Below, piece after piece: positions 18,446 to 28,347 of a DNA stretch of 44,755 nt (position 1 is the stretch's first letter; each line of letters begins with the position of its first letter). Source of the stretch: Alphaproteobacteria bacterium (GTDB lineage: Bacteria; Pseudomonadota; Alphaproteobacteria; Reyranellales; JAQSWP01); assembly GCA_029266575.1 (NCBI GenBank), contig JAQSWP010000004.1:1-44755 (forward strand), given 5' to 3'. The position numbers and the translations under genes are program-made. Under the pieces are notes generated by a model. That model worked only from the letters and a program-made list of their open reading frames with translations, did not search any database and was not told the origin of the DNA.

Positions 18446-18452
18446 CAGCATC

Positions 18453-19595
18453 ATGCAATTGCAGGGCATCAAAGTCGTCGAATTCGGCGCCAATCTGGCC
18501 GGCCCGTTCTGCGGCCAGATCCTGTCCGATCTCGGCGCCGAGGTGATCAAGATCGAGCGGCCGTCGGGCGACGATTGCCGATTGTGGGGGCCGCCCTTCA
18601 TCGACGACTCGTCGGTCAATTTCGTCGCCATCAATCGTGGCAAGAAATCGGTGGTGGTCGATCTCGACAACGAGGCCGAACGCCAGGGCCTGATCCGGCT
18701 GATCGGCGAAGCCGACATCTACCTGCACAACATGCGCGCCGGCGTGATGGAGAAATTCGGCATCGACGGCAAGGCGATGCTGGCGCGTTTTCCCAGGCTG
18801 ATCTACGCCGACGTCTCCGCCTTCGGCCATGTCGGACCGATGGCGCGCAAGCCGGGCTACGAGCCGCTGCTGCAGGCCTTCTCCGGACTGATCAGCGTCA
18901 ACGGCGATCCGTCGGGACCGGCCGCGCGCATTGGCGCTTCTGTGATCGACTACGGCACCGGCATGTGGACCACGATCGGCATTCTGGCGGCGCTGGTGAG
19001 CCGGGCGCAGACCGGCAAGGGTTGCGTGATCAACACTTCGCTGTTCGAGACGGCGCTGATGTGGATGAGCACCCATGTCGCCGCCTACACCGCGACCGGC
19101 AAGCTGCCGCAGCGCCAGGGTACCGGTCATCCGCAACTAACCCCCTATCAGGCCTTCGACACCGCCAACGGTCCGCTGATGGTCACGCCGGGCAACGACC
19201 GGCTGTGGACGCGCTTTTGCGAAGTGCTGGGCAAGCCCGAATGGCCAGCCGATCCGCGCTTCGTCGACAACAAGGCGCGCGCGGCGCACCGCCCGCTGCT
19301 GCTCGGCATGATCCAGGAGATCATGAAAGGCGATACCAAGGAGAATTGGGCCGCCAAGCTCGATGCCGCCGGCGTCCCGGGCGGGCCGATCAATCGGGTG
19401 GACGAGGTGCTGGCGGCAGAGCAAACGCAGGCGCTGGGCATTCTCGACCGCTCGGTCGACGGCAAAATCGCCTTCACCCACACGCCGGTGTCGTTCGACG
19501 GCAAGCGCGCCGCCAGCCACGGAAAGGCCCCGCGCGTTGGCCAGCAGACCAGGGATATTCTGTCTGTCGCCACGCCGGGCCGCGCGGCCGAATAA
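18453..19595 (+). CDS. Class III CoA-transferase (CaiB/BaiF family)
   Basis: A 380-residue cytoplasmic enzyme that moves CoA between acyl groups through an aspartyl-CoA thioester. The start region (GIKVVEFGANLAGPFCGQIL, LGAEVIKIERPSGDD) and the NRGKKSVVVDL segment are family hallmarks. Asp166 in ASVIDYGTGMW aligns with the catalytic aspartate (Asp169 of formyl-CoA transferase). The C-terminal LDAAGVPGGPINRVDEVL is also typical. The acyl substrate cannot be deduced; the neighbours, msrP and lysR, give no clue. The gene appears monocistronic. Its Shine-Dalgarno lies in a hairpin. Confidence 0.92.
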   Translation: MQLQGIKVVEFGANLAGPFCGQILSDLGAEVIKIERPSGDDCRLWGPPFIDDSSVNFVAINRGKKSVVVDLDNEAERQGLIRLIGEADIYLHNMRAGVMEKFGIDGKAMLARFPRLIYADVSAFGHVGPMARKPGYEPLLQAFSGLISVNGDPSGPAARIGASVIDYGTGMWTTIGILAALVSRAQTGKGCVINTSLFETALMWMSTHVAAYTATGKLPQRQGTGHPQLTPYQAFDTANGPLMVTPGNDRLWTRFCEVLGKPEWPADPRFVDNKARAAHRPLLLGMIQEIMKGDTKENWAAKLDAAGVPGGPINRVDEVLAAEQTQALGILDRSVDGKIAFTHTPVSFDGKRAASHGKAPRVGQQTRDILSVATPGRAAE

Positions 19596-19598
19596 GCC

Positions 19599-19630
19599 AA
19601 AAAAAACCCCTAAGCCGAAAGGCTTAGGGG
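19599..19630 (-). terminator. Canonical intrinsic terminator of the trxB-lysR transcript
   Basis: CCCCTAAGCC (19607-19616) and GGCTTAGGGG (19621-19630) form a perfect 10-bp stem with a 4-nt loop. On the minus strand it is followed by eight T residues (A at 19599-19606 on the plus strand). It lies 205 nt beyond the lysR stop, so the intervening sequence would be a long 3' UTR or a separate RNA. On the plus strand there is no T-run, so termination of the CoA-transferase transcript here would be weak. Confidence 0.85.
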
Positions 19631-19631
19631 C

Positions 19632-19775
19632 AAGTCAAACAGGGAGGCTTCACGTCTGGGAGACGTAGGATCGAGAGATCCTTGGCCCTGATAAATATCA
19701 AGGCCCCGAGTTCCGGCGTGGCGCAGTGCTGCGCCGCAACAGGAACCTGTTTGATAAATAGTCCTTTGGGCCTTG
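19632..19775. ncRNA. Candidate structured non-coding RNA downstream of lysR
   Basis: Between two convergent genes lies a dense set of complementary segments. An outer 9-bp pair, TCAAACAGG (19635-19643) with CCTGTTTGA (19746-19754), encloses four local hairpins: ACGTCT/AGACGT (19652-19666), AGGATC/GATCCT with a GAGA loop (19667-19682), GGCC..TGAT/ATCA..GGCC (19684-19705) and GGCGCAG/CTGCGCC (19720-19735). CAAGGCCC (19699-19706) also matches GGGCCTTG (19768-19775), which offers an alternative fold. The adjacent T8 terminator favours the minus strand, as a processed 3' UTR or independent small RNA. The GNRA-type loops would favour the plus strand. A TTGACA (19825-19830) and a TAAAAT (19787-19792) lie upstream on the minus strand but are 32 nt apart, so they do not form a standard promoter. 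Confidence 0.42.
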
Positions 19776-19834
19776 TTTACTATCAGATTTTAGGCATCAC
19801 AGGCATGCGCTCGACTCATGTCTATGTCAAAAAA

Positions 19835-20731
19835 TCAGAACGCCGTTTCCGCCACCTTTTTCAGCAGGAAATCCCGGAATACCGCGACGCGCTTGGAGTG
19901 CCGCAGCTCTTCGGGATAGGTGAAATAGACGTCGATGGTGCGCTCCGGCACTTGCGGCAGCACGCGCACCAGCCGGGTCGATTCGCGCGCCAGGTAATCG
20001 GGGATCGAGGCAATCCCCAGGCCGCTCTCGCAAGCACGGAACATGCCGTAGATGTTGTTCACCCGCAGAACGATGTGGCGGTCGATATCGACGCTGTCAT
20101 CCAGCCCTTCGCGCATCAGCCAGTTCATGTCGTCGACCGGCGCGCGGGCATCCTCGCCGAAGATGATCAGATGGTGCTTGTCGAGATCGGCCACGGTTTC
20201 CGGTTTGCCGGAACGGGCGATGTATTCCTGCGAGGCGTAGACGTGGCTGTGCACCTGCATCAGGTGGCGCTGCACCAGGCCGGGCTGGCGCGGCATGGCG
20301 AAGCGGATCGCCACATCGGCCTCGCGCATGCCGAGATCGAGCTCCTGATCCGACAGCAGCAGGCCGACTTCGATATCGGGATAGAGCTTGATGAATTCAT
20401 GGATCTGCGGCGTCAGCCACAGCGAACCCAAGCCGACCGTGGTGGTGACTTTCAGCCGGCCGCTGGGCTGGTCCTGGCTGGCCTTGAGCAGGGTCTCGGT
20501 CATCGAGACTTTGCCCGCCATCTCGCGCACGGTGCGATAGAGCAGTTCGCCCTGTTCGGTCAGGATCAATCCGCGCGCATGGCGATGGAACAGCATGACG
20601 CCCAGCTGCTCCTCCAGCGCGCCGATCTGGCGGCTGATGGCCGATTGCGACAGTTTCAGCGTCTGCCCGGCATGGGTGAAACTGCCGGCATCGGCGACGG
20701 CGTGGAATATGCGCAGCTTGTCCCAGTCCAT
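19835..20731 (-). CDS. LysR-family transcriptional regulator next to trxB
   Basis: A 298-residue LysR-type regulator. The N-terminal winged HTH is DWDKLRIFHAVADAGSFTHA followed by LKLSQSAISRQIGALEEQLG. The effector-binding domain begins near SGRLKVTTTVGLGSLWLTP and includes DLGMREADVAIRFAMP. Its start is 31 nt from the trxB stop, so the two are probably cotranscribed. trxB-lysR is a recurrent alphaproteobacterial pair, which suggests a link to redox status, but no target is evident here. The N-terminus is complete. The transcript extends to a terminator 205 nt past the stop. Confidence 0.92.
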   Translation of the reverse strand: MDWDKLRIFHAVADAGSFTHAGQTLKLSQSAISRQIGALEEQLGVMLFHRHARGLILTEQGELLYRTVREMAGKVSMTETLLKASQDQPSGRLKVTTTVGLGSLWLTPQIHEFIKLYPDIEVGLLLSDQELDLGMREADVAIRFAMPRQPGLVQRHLMQVHSHVYASQEYIARSGKPETVADLDKHHLIIFGEDARAPVDDMNWLMREGLDDSVDIDRHIVLRVNNIYGMFRACESGLGIASIPDYLARESTRLVRVLPQVPERTIDVYFTYPEELRHSKRVAVFRDFLLKKVAETAF

Positions 20732-20762
20732 GGCCTGCCCCGTTTCTCCCCGTTAGCCCGTC

Positions 20763-21731
20763 CTATTGCGCCGCCTGGCGGGCGGCGAATTCCTGCGCCG
20801 CCAGGAAACGCTCGGCATCGAGCGCGGCCATGCAGCCGGTGCCCGCCGCCGTCACGGCCTGGCGATAGATCTTGTCCTGCACGTCGCCGCAGGCGAAGAC
20901 GCCCGGAATATCGGTGTTCACCGTGCCCGGCTCGACGATGAGATAGCCGCCCGCATCCATGCGCAGCTTGCCGCGGAACAGTTCGGTGTTGGGCGTATGG
21001 CCGATGGCGACGAACACGCCGTCGGTTTTCACCGTCTTGATCTCGCCGCTGTTGACATCGCGCAAGCGCACGCCGGTGACCACCGGCGGCGGGCCTTCGC
21101 CCACGACCTCCTCGACGACGCTGTTCCAGATCACGCTGATCTTGGGATTGGCGAACAGGCGGCCCTGCAGGATCTTCTCCGCCCGCAGATGATCGCGGCG
21201 ATGGATCAACGTCACCTTGCTGGCATGGTTGGTGAGATAGAGCGCTTCCTCGACCGCGGTGTTGCCGCCACCCACCACCACGACTTCCTTGCCGCGATAG
21301 AAGAAGCCATCGCAGGTGGCGCAGGCCGACACGCCGCCGGCACGATAGGTCTCCTCCGACGGCAGCCCCAGCCAGCGGGCGGAAGCGCCGGTGCTGATGA
21401 TGACCGTTTCCGCCACATAGCGGTCGCCGCTGTCACCGGTCGCCACGAACGGCCGGCGGCTGAGATCGACATCGGTGATCACGTCCATGATCACCTGGGC
21501 GCCGACATGCTCGGCCTGCTTTTGCATCTGCTCCATCAGCCACGGGCCTTGGATCACCGATTCGAAGCCGGGATAGTTCTCGACATCAGTGGTGATGGTG
21601 AGCTGGCCGCCCGGCTGGATGCCCTGCACCACAATGGGCTTCAGGCTGGCGCGCGCGGCATAGATGGCAGCCGAATAGCCGGCCGGGCCGGAGCCAATGA
21701 TCAGAGCCTTGGTGTGATGCGTCTGGGACAT
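20763..21731 (-). CDS. trxB: Thioredoxin reductase (NADPH)
   Basis: A 322-residue FAD/NADPH enzyme that keeps thioredoxin reduced in the cytoplasm. The FAD-binding GSGPAGYSAAIYAARA (13-28), the ENYPGFE segment, the redox-active CATC at Cys137-Cys140 (SACATCDG), the NADPH-binding VVGGGNTAVEEALYL, and the final GVFACGDVQDKIYRQAVTAAG are all intact, and the length is standard. GGGAGGGG lies ahead of the ATG. It heads a two-gene unit with lysR. Confidence 0.97.
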   Translation of the reverse strand: MSQTHHTKALIIGSGPAGYSAAIYAARASLKPIVVQGIQPGGQLTITTDVENYPGFESVIQGPWLMEQMQKQAEHVGAQVIMDVITDVDLSRRPFVATGDSGDRYVAETVIISTGASARWLGLPSEETYRAGGVSACATCDGFFYRGKEVVVVGGGNTAVEEALYLTNHASKVTLIHRRDHLRAEKILQGRLFANPKISVIWNSVVEEVVGEGPPPVVTGVRLRDVNSGEIKTVKTDGVFVAIGHTPNTELFRGKLRMDAGGYLIVEPGTVNTDIPGVFACGDVQDKIYRQAVTAAGTGCMAALDAERFLAAQEFAARQAAQ

Positions 21732-21838
21732 AGCCGCCCCTCCCGAATGAGGGGAGTAACATAGGTTCCGTGCAAGATCGCTGCAAGCATGCGTAAAAAT
21801 CAGGGCTTGTGGACCATTTTAACCGCTAATTTCGCCTT

Positions 21839-21866
21839 TTGACGCAATTTTATTGCTCAATAAGTT
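21839..21866 (+). promoter_or_regulatory. Candidate lrp promoter with an internal palindrome
   Basis: TTGACG (21839-21844) and TAAGTT (21861-21866) are separated by 16 bp. The spacer holds a perfect AT-rich palindrome, GCAAT-TTT-ATTGC (21844-21856), 50 nt upstream of the Lrp/AsnC start codon. Many Lrp-family regulators repress themselves through AT-rich palindromes placed like this, so autoregulation is a reasonable inference. Confidence 0.45.
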
Positions 21867-21906
21867 CGGTTCTGGCATAGAACGGCCGACAAATGGAGTG
21901 CCGTGC

Positions 21907-22383
21907 ATGAGCCGTGTGAAGCTGGATCGCATCGACCGCCGCATCTTGAGCGACCTGCAGGAACACGGGCGCATGACCAATGTCGAGCTGGCCAAGCGCG
22001 CCGGCATCTCCGCTCCACCCTGCCTGCGTCGCGTGCGCGCGTTGGAGAAGTCGGGCTTCATCCGCGGCTACCATGCCGATCTCAACGCCGAGCAGCTTGG
22101 CTACACCGTCACCGTCTTCGCCCTGGTGGGGCTGACCAGCCAGGCCGAAGCCGATCTGAAGGGCTTCGAGGCGCTGGTCGGTTCCTGGCCGCAGGTGCGC
22201 GAGTGCCACATGCTGGCCGGCGAAAGCGATTTCATGCTGAAGATCGTCGCCGAGGATTGGGACTCCTACCAGAAATTCCTCACCACCAAACTCACCGCCG
22301 CGCCCAATGTCAGCCACGTGAAATCGTCGCTGGGCATTCGCACGTCGAAGTATCAGCCCGGCGTGCCAGTGCAGGTGGAGTAA
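21907..22383 (+). CDS. Lrp/AsnC-family transcriptional regulator
   Basis: A 158-residue regulator with an N-terminal HTH (LDRIDRRILSDLQEHGRMTN, then VELAKRAGISAPPCLRRVRALE) and a C-terminal RAM domain that binds amino acids and drives oligomerisation (HMLAGESDFMLKIVAEDWDSY). It resembles the global Lrp subgroup more than BkdR-type branches, but the exact regulon is unknown. It is divergent from trxB, convergent with greA, and ends before a shared terminator. The ATG at 21907 lies after TGGAGTG. Confidence 0.92.
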   Translation: MSRVKLDRIDRRILSDLQEHGRMTNVELAKRAGISAPPCLRRVRALEKSGFIRGYHADLNAEQLGYTVTVFALVGLTSQAEADLKGFEALVGSWPQVRECHMLAGESDFMLKIVAEDWDSYQKFLTTKLTAAPNVSHVKSSLGIRTSKYQPGVPVQVE

Positions 22384-22410
22384 CGCGCAGGCGATATTGT
22401 CCCATAAGCA

Positions 22411-22435
22411 AAAGGCCGGATCGCTCCGGCCTTTG
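22411..22435. terminator. Bidirectional terminator between lrp and greA
   Basis: A perfect 10-bp stem, AAAGGCCGGA (22411-22420) with TCCGGCCTTT (22425-22434), and a TCGC loop. A-rich and T-rich ends allow use by both convergent genes. Confidence 0.85.
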
Positions 22436-22459
22436 TCGATTCCGCGCTCTCATATTGAA

Positions 22460-22939
22460 CTATTTGAACTTCACGCCCACGACTTCGTAGGATTTCGGGC
22501 CGCTGGGGGTCTGCACTTCGAACATGTCGCCCGCCGTCTTGCCGATCATGGCGCGCCCGGTCGGCGAGGTGATCGAGATCAACCCCTTGCTGAGATCGGC
22601 CTCGTGGGCGCCGACGATCTTGTAGGTCACCTTCTCTTCGGTGTCCTCGTCAACCAGCTTGACCGTGGCGCCGAACTTCACCGTCTTGCCCGAGAGCTTG
22701 GAGACGTCGATCACGTCAGCGCGCGAGAGCACGTCCTCGAGCTCCATCAGGCGGCCCTCGATGAAGCTCTGGCGCTCGCGCGCGGCGTGGTATTCGGCGT
22801 TTTCCGACAGGTCGCCGTGCGAACGCGCCTCGGAAATGGCCTTGATGACCGCCGGACGCTCGACAGATTTCAGCCGCTTGTGCTCTTCCTCGAGCGTGCG
22901 GAAGCCATCCGGAGTCATGGGAATTTTGTCCAGCGCCAC
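22460..22939 (-). CDS. greA: Transcription elongation factor GreA
   Basis: A 159-residue factor that enters the RNA polymerase secondary channel and stimulates cleavage of backtracked transcripts. The N-terminal coiled coil carries the catalytic acidic tip, Asp43 and Glu46, in [18 protein letters not shown]. The C-terminal domain includes [37 protein letters not shown] and a final SYEVVGVKF. The start is a GTG giving MALDKIPMT, supported by GAGGAG 8 nt upstream; a longer frame has no support. It follows carB on the same strand with a 100-nt gap, the carAB-greA order common in alphaproteobacteria. Confidence 0.95.
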   Translation of the reverse strand: MALDKIPMTPDGFRTLEEEHKRLKSVERPAVIKAISEARSHGDLSENAEYHAARERQSFIEGRLMELEDVLSRADVIDVSKLSGKTVKFGATVKLVDEDTEEKVTYKIVGAHEADLSKGLISITSPTGRAMIGKTAGDMFEVQTPSGPKSYEVVGVKFK

Positions 22940-23039
22940 GCTGCCAACTCCTCGAAAAATCGGGAAACTACAAAAGCCTAGCATCTCCCGGCCGGCCCGC
23001 AAGCCGGCTGGTTGTCCCCAGCCAAAGGATCAGGGTTTT

Positions 23040-26000
23040 TTAGAACGATGCGTTAAAATAGGACTGCAAGGGCGCGGCATCAAGGGTGCCCTGCCGCATT
23101 GCCGCAATCCCCTCCACCGCCGCCCGGGCGCCAGCCACGGTGGTGTAATAGGGAATCTTGTTCATCAGCGCCGTGCGCCGCAGGGTAAAGCTGTCGGCGA
23201 TCGACTGCGCGCCCTCGGCGGTGTTGAACACCAGCTGGATGCCGCCATCCTTCATCAGATCGACGATATGCGGGCGGCCTTCCAGCACCTTGTTGACCAA
23301 GGTCACTTCAAGACCCGCCTGGCGCAGGAAGCCCGCCGTGCCGCGGGTAGCGACCAGGCTGAAGCCCATTTCCTGCAGCCGTTTGGCCGGTCCCACGATA
23401 TTGCGCTTGTCGCCATCGCGCACCGAGACGAACACGGCGCCCGAGATCGGCACCTTGGTGCCGCCGCCGATCTGCGACTTGGCGAAGGCGCGGCCGAAGG
23501 TGGTGTCGATGCCCATGACCTCGCCGGTCGAACGCATCTCGGGCCCCAGGATGATGTCGACGCCGGGGAAGCGGGCGAAGGGGAACACCGCTTCCTTGAC
23601 GGCAATATGCTTGCCGTTCTGGCGCACGATCTTGAGATCCTTCAGCTTCTCGCCCGCCATCAAACGCGAGGCCAGCTTGGCGATGGCGATGCCGGTCGCC
23701 TTGGCGACGAATGGCACGGTACGCGAGGCGCGCGGATTGACCTCGAGGATATAGACGTCCTTGTTGTCCTTGACCGCGAACTGCACGTTCATCAACCCGA
23801 CCACGTGCAGCGCCTGGGCCAGCAATACGGTCTGGCGCTCGATATCGGCGATCACTGCGGCCGACAGCGAATGCGGCGGCAGGCAGCAGGCCGAATCGCC
23901 CGAATGCACGCCCGCTTCCTCGATATGCTCCATGATGCCGGCGACGAAGACCTCGCCATCGGCATCGGCCAGCGCATCGACATCGACTTCGATGGCGTCG
24001 TTCAAATAGGAATCGATCAGCACCGGATTGCTGCCGGAGACTTTCACGGCATCGCGCGTGTAGCGCTCGAGCCCGGCGCGGTCATGGACGATCTGCATCG
24101 CACGTCCGCCCAGCACATAGGACGGACGGATCACCACCGGATAGCCGATGCGTTCGGCGACCGCGATGGCTTCGTCCTGTGACGTGGCCGTGCCGTTATT
24201 GGGCTGGCGCAGTTTCAGCTCATGCAGCAGCGCCTGGAAGCGCTTGCGGTCTTCGGCCAGATCGATGGCATCGGGCGAGGTGCCGAGAATGGGAATGCCG
24301 GCGCGCTCCAAAGCGTCCGCCAGCTTTAACGGCGTCTGGCCGCCGAACTGAACGATCAGCCCCAGCAGCTGGCCCTTTTTCTGCTCCTTGCGCACCAGTT
24401 CGACCACGTCCTCGGCCGTCAGCGGCTCGAAATAAAGACGATCCGAGGTGTCGTAATCGGTCGACACGGTTTCGGGATTGCAGTTGACCATGATGGTCTC
24501 GAAACCCGCCTCGCGGAGGGCGTAGACGGCATGGACGCAGCAATAGTCGAATTCGATGCCCTGGCCGATGCGATTGGGACCGCCGCCCAGGATGATGATC
24601 TTCTTGCGCTCGCTGACATCGGCCTCGCAATCGGGCTCGTTGACGCCGTCGCCCTCGTAAGCCGAATAGAGATAGGGCGTGCGCGAGGCGAATTCGGCGG
24701 CGCAGGTATCGATGCGCTTGTAGACCGGCCGCACGTTCAGCCGATGGCGGGTGGCGGTAACGTCGGCTTCCGACTTGTCGGTCAATTCGCCCAGCCGCGC
24801 ATCGGAGAAGCCGCGCTTCTTCAAGTTCAGCAGCTCCAGCCGCTCCTGCGGCAGACCGCTTTGGCGCAGCCTGTCCTCGATCTGCACCAGCTCGCGGATC
24901 TGGCGCAGGAACCACGGCTCGTAGCGGCAGGCCGCCTGCACCTCTTCCACCGTCAGCCCATGACGGAAGGCCTGGGCGATGACCAGCAACCGGTCCGGCG
25001 TCGGCCGCGCCAGGGCGCCGATCAGCGCATCCTTGTCGGGCGCATCCTTGATCTCGACTTCATTCAGGCCGGTCAGACCGGTCTCCATCGAGCGCAGCGC
25101 CTTCTGCAGCGATTCCTGGAACGAGCGGCCGATCGCCATCGCCTCGCCTACCGACTTCATCGAGGTGGTGAGCAGCGCCTCGGCGCCGGGGAATTTCTCG
25201 AAGGCGAAACGGGGGATCTTGGTGACGACGTAATCGATGGTCGGCTCGAACGAAGCCGGTGTGACGCCGGTGATATCGTTGTCCAGTTCGTCCAGCGTGT
25301 AGCCCACGGCCAGGCGTGCGGCGACCTTGGCGATCGGGAAGCCGGTGGCTTTCGAGGCCAGCGCCGAGGAGCGCGAGACGCGCGGGTTCATCTCGATCAC
25401 GACCATGCGGCCGTTATCCGGATTGACGGCGAACTGCACGTTCGAGCCGCCGGTATCGACCCCGATCTCGCGCAGCACCGCGATCGAGGCGTTGCGCATG
25501 ATCTGGTATTCTTTGTCCGTCAAGGTCAGCGCCGGCGCCACCGTCACCGAATCGCCGGTATGGATGCCCATCGGATCGACGTTCTCAATCGAGCAGATGA
25601 TGATGCAGTTGTCGGCGCGATCGCGCACGACCTCCATCTCGTATTCCTTCCACCCCAGCACCGATTCCTCGACCAGCACTTCGGTGGTCGGCGAGGCTTC
25701 GAGACCGCCCGCGACAATCTCGAGATATTCGTCGCGGTTGTAGGCGATGCCGCCGCCAGTGCCACCCAGCGTAAACGAGGGACGAATGATTGCCGGCAGT
25801 CCGACCTTGTCGAGCGCGGCACGCGCCTCTTCGATGCTGTGCACGACTTCCGATTTGGGGCTTTCCAGCCCGATCTTGGTCATGGCGTTGCGGAATTTCA
25901 GCCGGTCCTCGGCCTTGTCGATGGCTTCGGCATCGGCGCCGATCAGCTCGACGCCGAGCTTCGCCAGCCGCCCGTCGCGCACCAGCGCCATCGCCGTATT

Positions 26001-26288
26001 CAACGCCGTCTGCCCACCCATGGTCGGCAGCAACGCGTCGGGTTTTTCCTTCTCGATGATGCGCGCCACCATGTCGGGCGTGATCGGCTCGACATAGGTC
26101 GCATGCGCCAGCCCCGGATCGGTCATGATCGTGGCCGGGTTGGAGTTCACCAGAATGATCCGGTAGCCCTCTTCCTTCAGCGCCTGGCACGCCTGCACGC
26201 CCGAATAGTCGAATTCGCACGCCTGCCCGATAACGATCGGCCCGGCGCCGATGATCATGATGGATTTGATGTCGGTCCGCTTGGGCAT
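23040..26288 (-). CDS. carB: Carbamoyl-phosphate synthase large subunit
   Basis: A 1082-residue enzyme that makes carbamoyl phosphate from bicarbonate, ATP and ammonia delivered by CarA, for arginine and pyrimidine synthesis. Two homologous ATP-grasp halves are visible: [17 protein letters not shown] with [14 protein letters not shown] in the first, and [17 protein letters not shown] with [14 protein letters not shown] in the second. An MGS-like regulatory domain ends the protein, from about [19 protein letters not shown]. Length and order are standard. The ATG is 7 nt after the carA stop, so the genes are cotranscribed and probably coupled. Confidence 0.98.
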   Translation of the reverse strand: MPKRTDIKSIMIIGAGPIVIGQACEFDYSGVQACQALKEEGYRIILVNSNPATIMTDPGLAHATYVEPITPDMVARIIEKEKPDALLPTMGGQTALNTAMALVRDGRLAKLGVELIGADAEAIDKAEDRLKFRNAMTKIGLESPKSEVVHSIEEARAALDKVGLPAIIRPSFTLGGTGGGIAYNRDEYLEIVAGGLEASPTTEVLVEESVLGWKEYEMEVVRDRADNCIIICSIENVDPMGIHTGDSVTVAPALTLTDKEYQIMRNASIAVLREIGVDTGGSNVQFAVNPDNGRMVVIEMNPRVSRSSALASKATGFPIAKVAARLAVGYTLDELDNDITGVTPASFEPTIDYVVTKIPRFAFEKFPGAEALLTTSMKSVGEAMAIGRSFQESLQKALRSMETGLTGLNEVEIKDAPDKDALIGALARPTPDRLLVIAQAFRHGLTVEEVQAACRYEPWFLRQIRELVQIEDRLRQSGLPQERLELLNLKKRGFSDARLGELTDKSEADVTATRHRLNVRPVYKRIDTCAAEFASRTPYLYSAYEGDGVNEPDCEADVSERKKIIILGGGPNRIGQGIEFDYCCVHAVYALREAGFETIMVNCNPETVSTDYDTSDRLYFEPLTAEDVVELVRKEQKKGQLLGLIVQFGGQTPLKLADALERAGIPILGTSPDAIDLAEDRKRFQALLHELKLRQPNNGTATSQDEAIAVAERIGYPVVIRPSYVLGGRAMQIVHDRAGLERYTRDAVKVSGSNPVLIDSYLNDAIEVDVDALADADGEVFVAGIMEHIEEAGVHSGDSACCLPPHSLSAAVIADIERQTVLLAQALHVVGLMNVQFAVKDNKDVYILEVNPRASRTVPFVAKATGIAIAKLASRLMAGEKLKDLKIVRQNGKHIAVKEAVFPFARFPGVDIILGPEMRSTGEVMGIDTTFGRAFAKSQIGGGTKVPISGAVFVSVRDGDKRNIVGPAKRLQEMGFSLVATRGTAGFLRQAGLEVTLVNKVLEGRPHIVDLMKDGGIQLVFNTAEGAQSIADSFTLRRTALMNKIPYYTTVAGARAAVEGIAAMRQGTLDAAPLQSYFNASF

Positions 26289-26295
26289 TGGCCGA

Positions 26296-27486
<1,191 letters not shown>

Positions 27487-27541
27487 GTGCATCCAGACGA
27501 TAAGGCTGATCCCGCGCGGCGACAGCGGGCAAACGCCCGGG

Positions 27542-27570
27542 TTTGTAAAGAAACCACCGTCTGCCGTCAA
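27542..27570 (-). promoter_or_regulatory. Sigma-70-type promoter of carAB
   Basis: On the minus strand TTGACG (27565-27570) and TACAAA (27542-27547) are separated by exactly 17 bp. Transcription would begin near 27535, about 45 nt before the carA start. Both hexamers match housekeeping consensus at four or five of six positions. Confidence 0.6.
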
Positions 27571-27586
27571 GGTTGGCGACTGTGCA

Positions 27587-27601
27587 TGAATATCCTATTC
27601 A
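27587..27601. promoter_or_regulatory. Inverted repeat upstream of the carAB promoter
   Basis: TGAAT-ATCCT-ATTCA is a perfect 5-bp inverted repeat located just upstream of the carA -35, in an AT-rich island. A wider repeat, AATATC/GATATT, is nested around it. It resembles an ArgR box (TGAAT-N4-ATTCA) but has one extra spacer base, so the assignment is weak; it could also serve the divergent yqeY promoter. Confidence 0.4.
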
Positions 27602-27764
27602 ATTCATTGATATTAAATACTAATTTTGTCTTGTTGCAGCGCAATAGTTCGGCTCTCTGACGGCATGGCTGGTCCACAGGCGGAAGGCTTGCGTTCGCGG
27701 CACGGAAGACTATTCTCCCGGCCTTCAAAACGACCCCCGGGATTGAGGGGTTATCAGAGGTGCC

Positions 27765-28220
27765 ATGCTGCGCGAGAAACTGACCGCCGCCATGAAGGAG
27801 GCGATGAAGTCGAAGGACCAGACCGCCCTGTCGACGGTGCGCCTGATCCTCGCGGCTTTGAAGGATCGCGACATCGCCGCCCGTTCCAAGGGTGTGCATG
27901 GCGGCATTCCCGACGAGGAAGTGCTGTCCTTGCTGGGCAACATGGTCAAGCAGCGCCGCGATTCCATCGCCTTGTACGAGCAGGGCAACCGGCCGGAACT
28001 GGCGCAGAAGGAAAAGGACGAAATCGCCGTCATCGAAACCTTCATGCCGCGCCAACTCGACGAGGCCGCCATGAAAGAGGCGATCCAGAAGGCCGCTGCC
28101 GCAACCAATGCCAAAACCATCAAGGAACTGGGCGCTGTGATGGCCTGGCTGAAGCAGAACTATGCCGGCCAGATGGATTTCGCCAAGGCCGCCAGCCTGG
28201 CCAAGCAGAGCCTGGGCTGA
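27765..28220 (+). CDS. GatB/YqeY domain-containing protein
   Basis: A 151-residue helical protein of the YqeY family, related to the tail domain of the GatB amidotransferase subunit. Typical segments are MKSKDQTALSTVRLILAALK, IALYEQGNRPELAQKEKDEI and FMPRQLDE, with a C-terminal LGAVMAWLKQNYAGQMDFAKA. A role in tRNA-dependent amidation or tRNA metabolism is suspected from homology. It lies between carA and dnaG, its usual place in alphaproteobacteria. GAGG sits close before the ATG, and a terminator separates it from dnaG. Confidence 0.93.
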   Translation: MLREKLTAAMKEAMKSKDQTALSTVRLILAALKDRDIAARSKGVHGGIPDEEVLSLLGNMVKQRRDSIALYEQGNRPELAQKEKDEIAVIETFMPRQLDEAAMKEAIQKAAAATNAKTIKELGAVMAWLKQNYAGQMDFAKAASLAKQSLG

Positions 28221-28273
28221 GGCCGAAGCTGGGCGGGCCAGGGTTATCCCCGCAATTGCTTGCGATTTGAAGG

Positions 28274-28303
28274 CCCGGCGCGGTTCCGTCCCGCCGGGTT
28301 TTT
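28274..28303 (+). terminator. Intrinsic terminator after yqeY
   Basis: CCCGGCG (28274-28280) pairs with CGCCGGG (28292-28298) across an 11-nt loop, followed by TTTTT. It would separate yqeY from the dnaG-rpoD unit. Confidence 0.75.
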
Positions 28304-28311
28304 CGTCACCA

Positions 28312-28317
28312 TATAAT
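28312..28317 (+). promoter_or_regulatory. Candidate -10 element of dnaG
   Basis: A perfect TATAAT lies 30 nt before the dnaG ATG, immediately after the yqeY terminator. No good -35 is seen 16-18 bp upstream, where the terminator stem lies, so any promoter would depend on the -10 or an activator. Confidence 0.4.
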
Positions 28318-28347
28318 GGGACCATTCCTTAAAGGCTGCTGCCGCGC

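Noticed and set aside
19600-19775. CRISPR array suggested by several palindromic hairpins in a row
   Set aside because: The hairpins differ in sequence and spacing; there are no repeated direct units or cas genes.
19688-19790. SAM-II riboswitch suggested by two TGATAAAT-like segments
   Set aside because: The pseudoknot layout and the downstream methionine gene expected for SAM-II are missing, and no plus-strand gene follows.
19682-20941. A 419-codon plus-strand frame that starts in the structured gap and runs antisense to lysR
   Set aside because: Its body is the shadow of the lysR gene and the N-terminal part has no ribosome-binding site or protein-like features.
27587-27601. Definite ArgR operator
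   Set aside because: The spacer is 5 nt, not 4, and ArgR is uncommon in alphaproteobacteria, so it was kept only as an unassigned inverted repeat.
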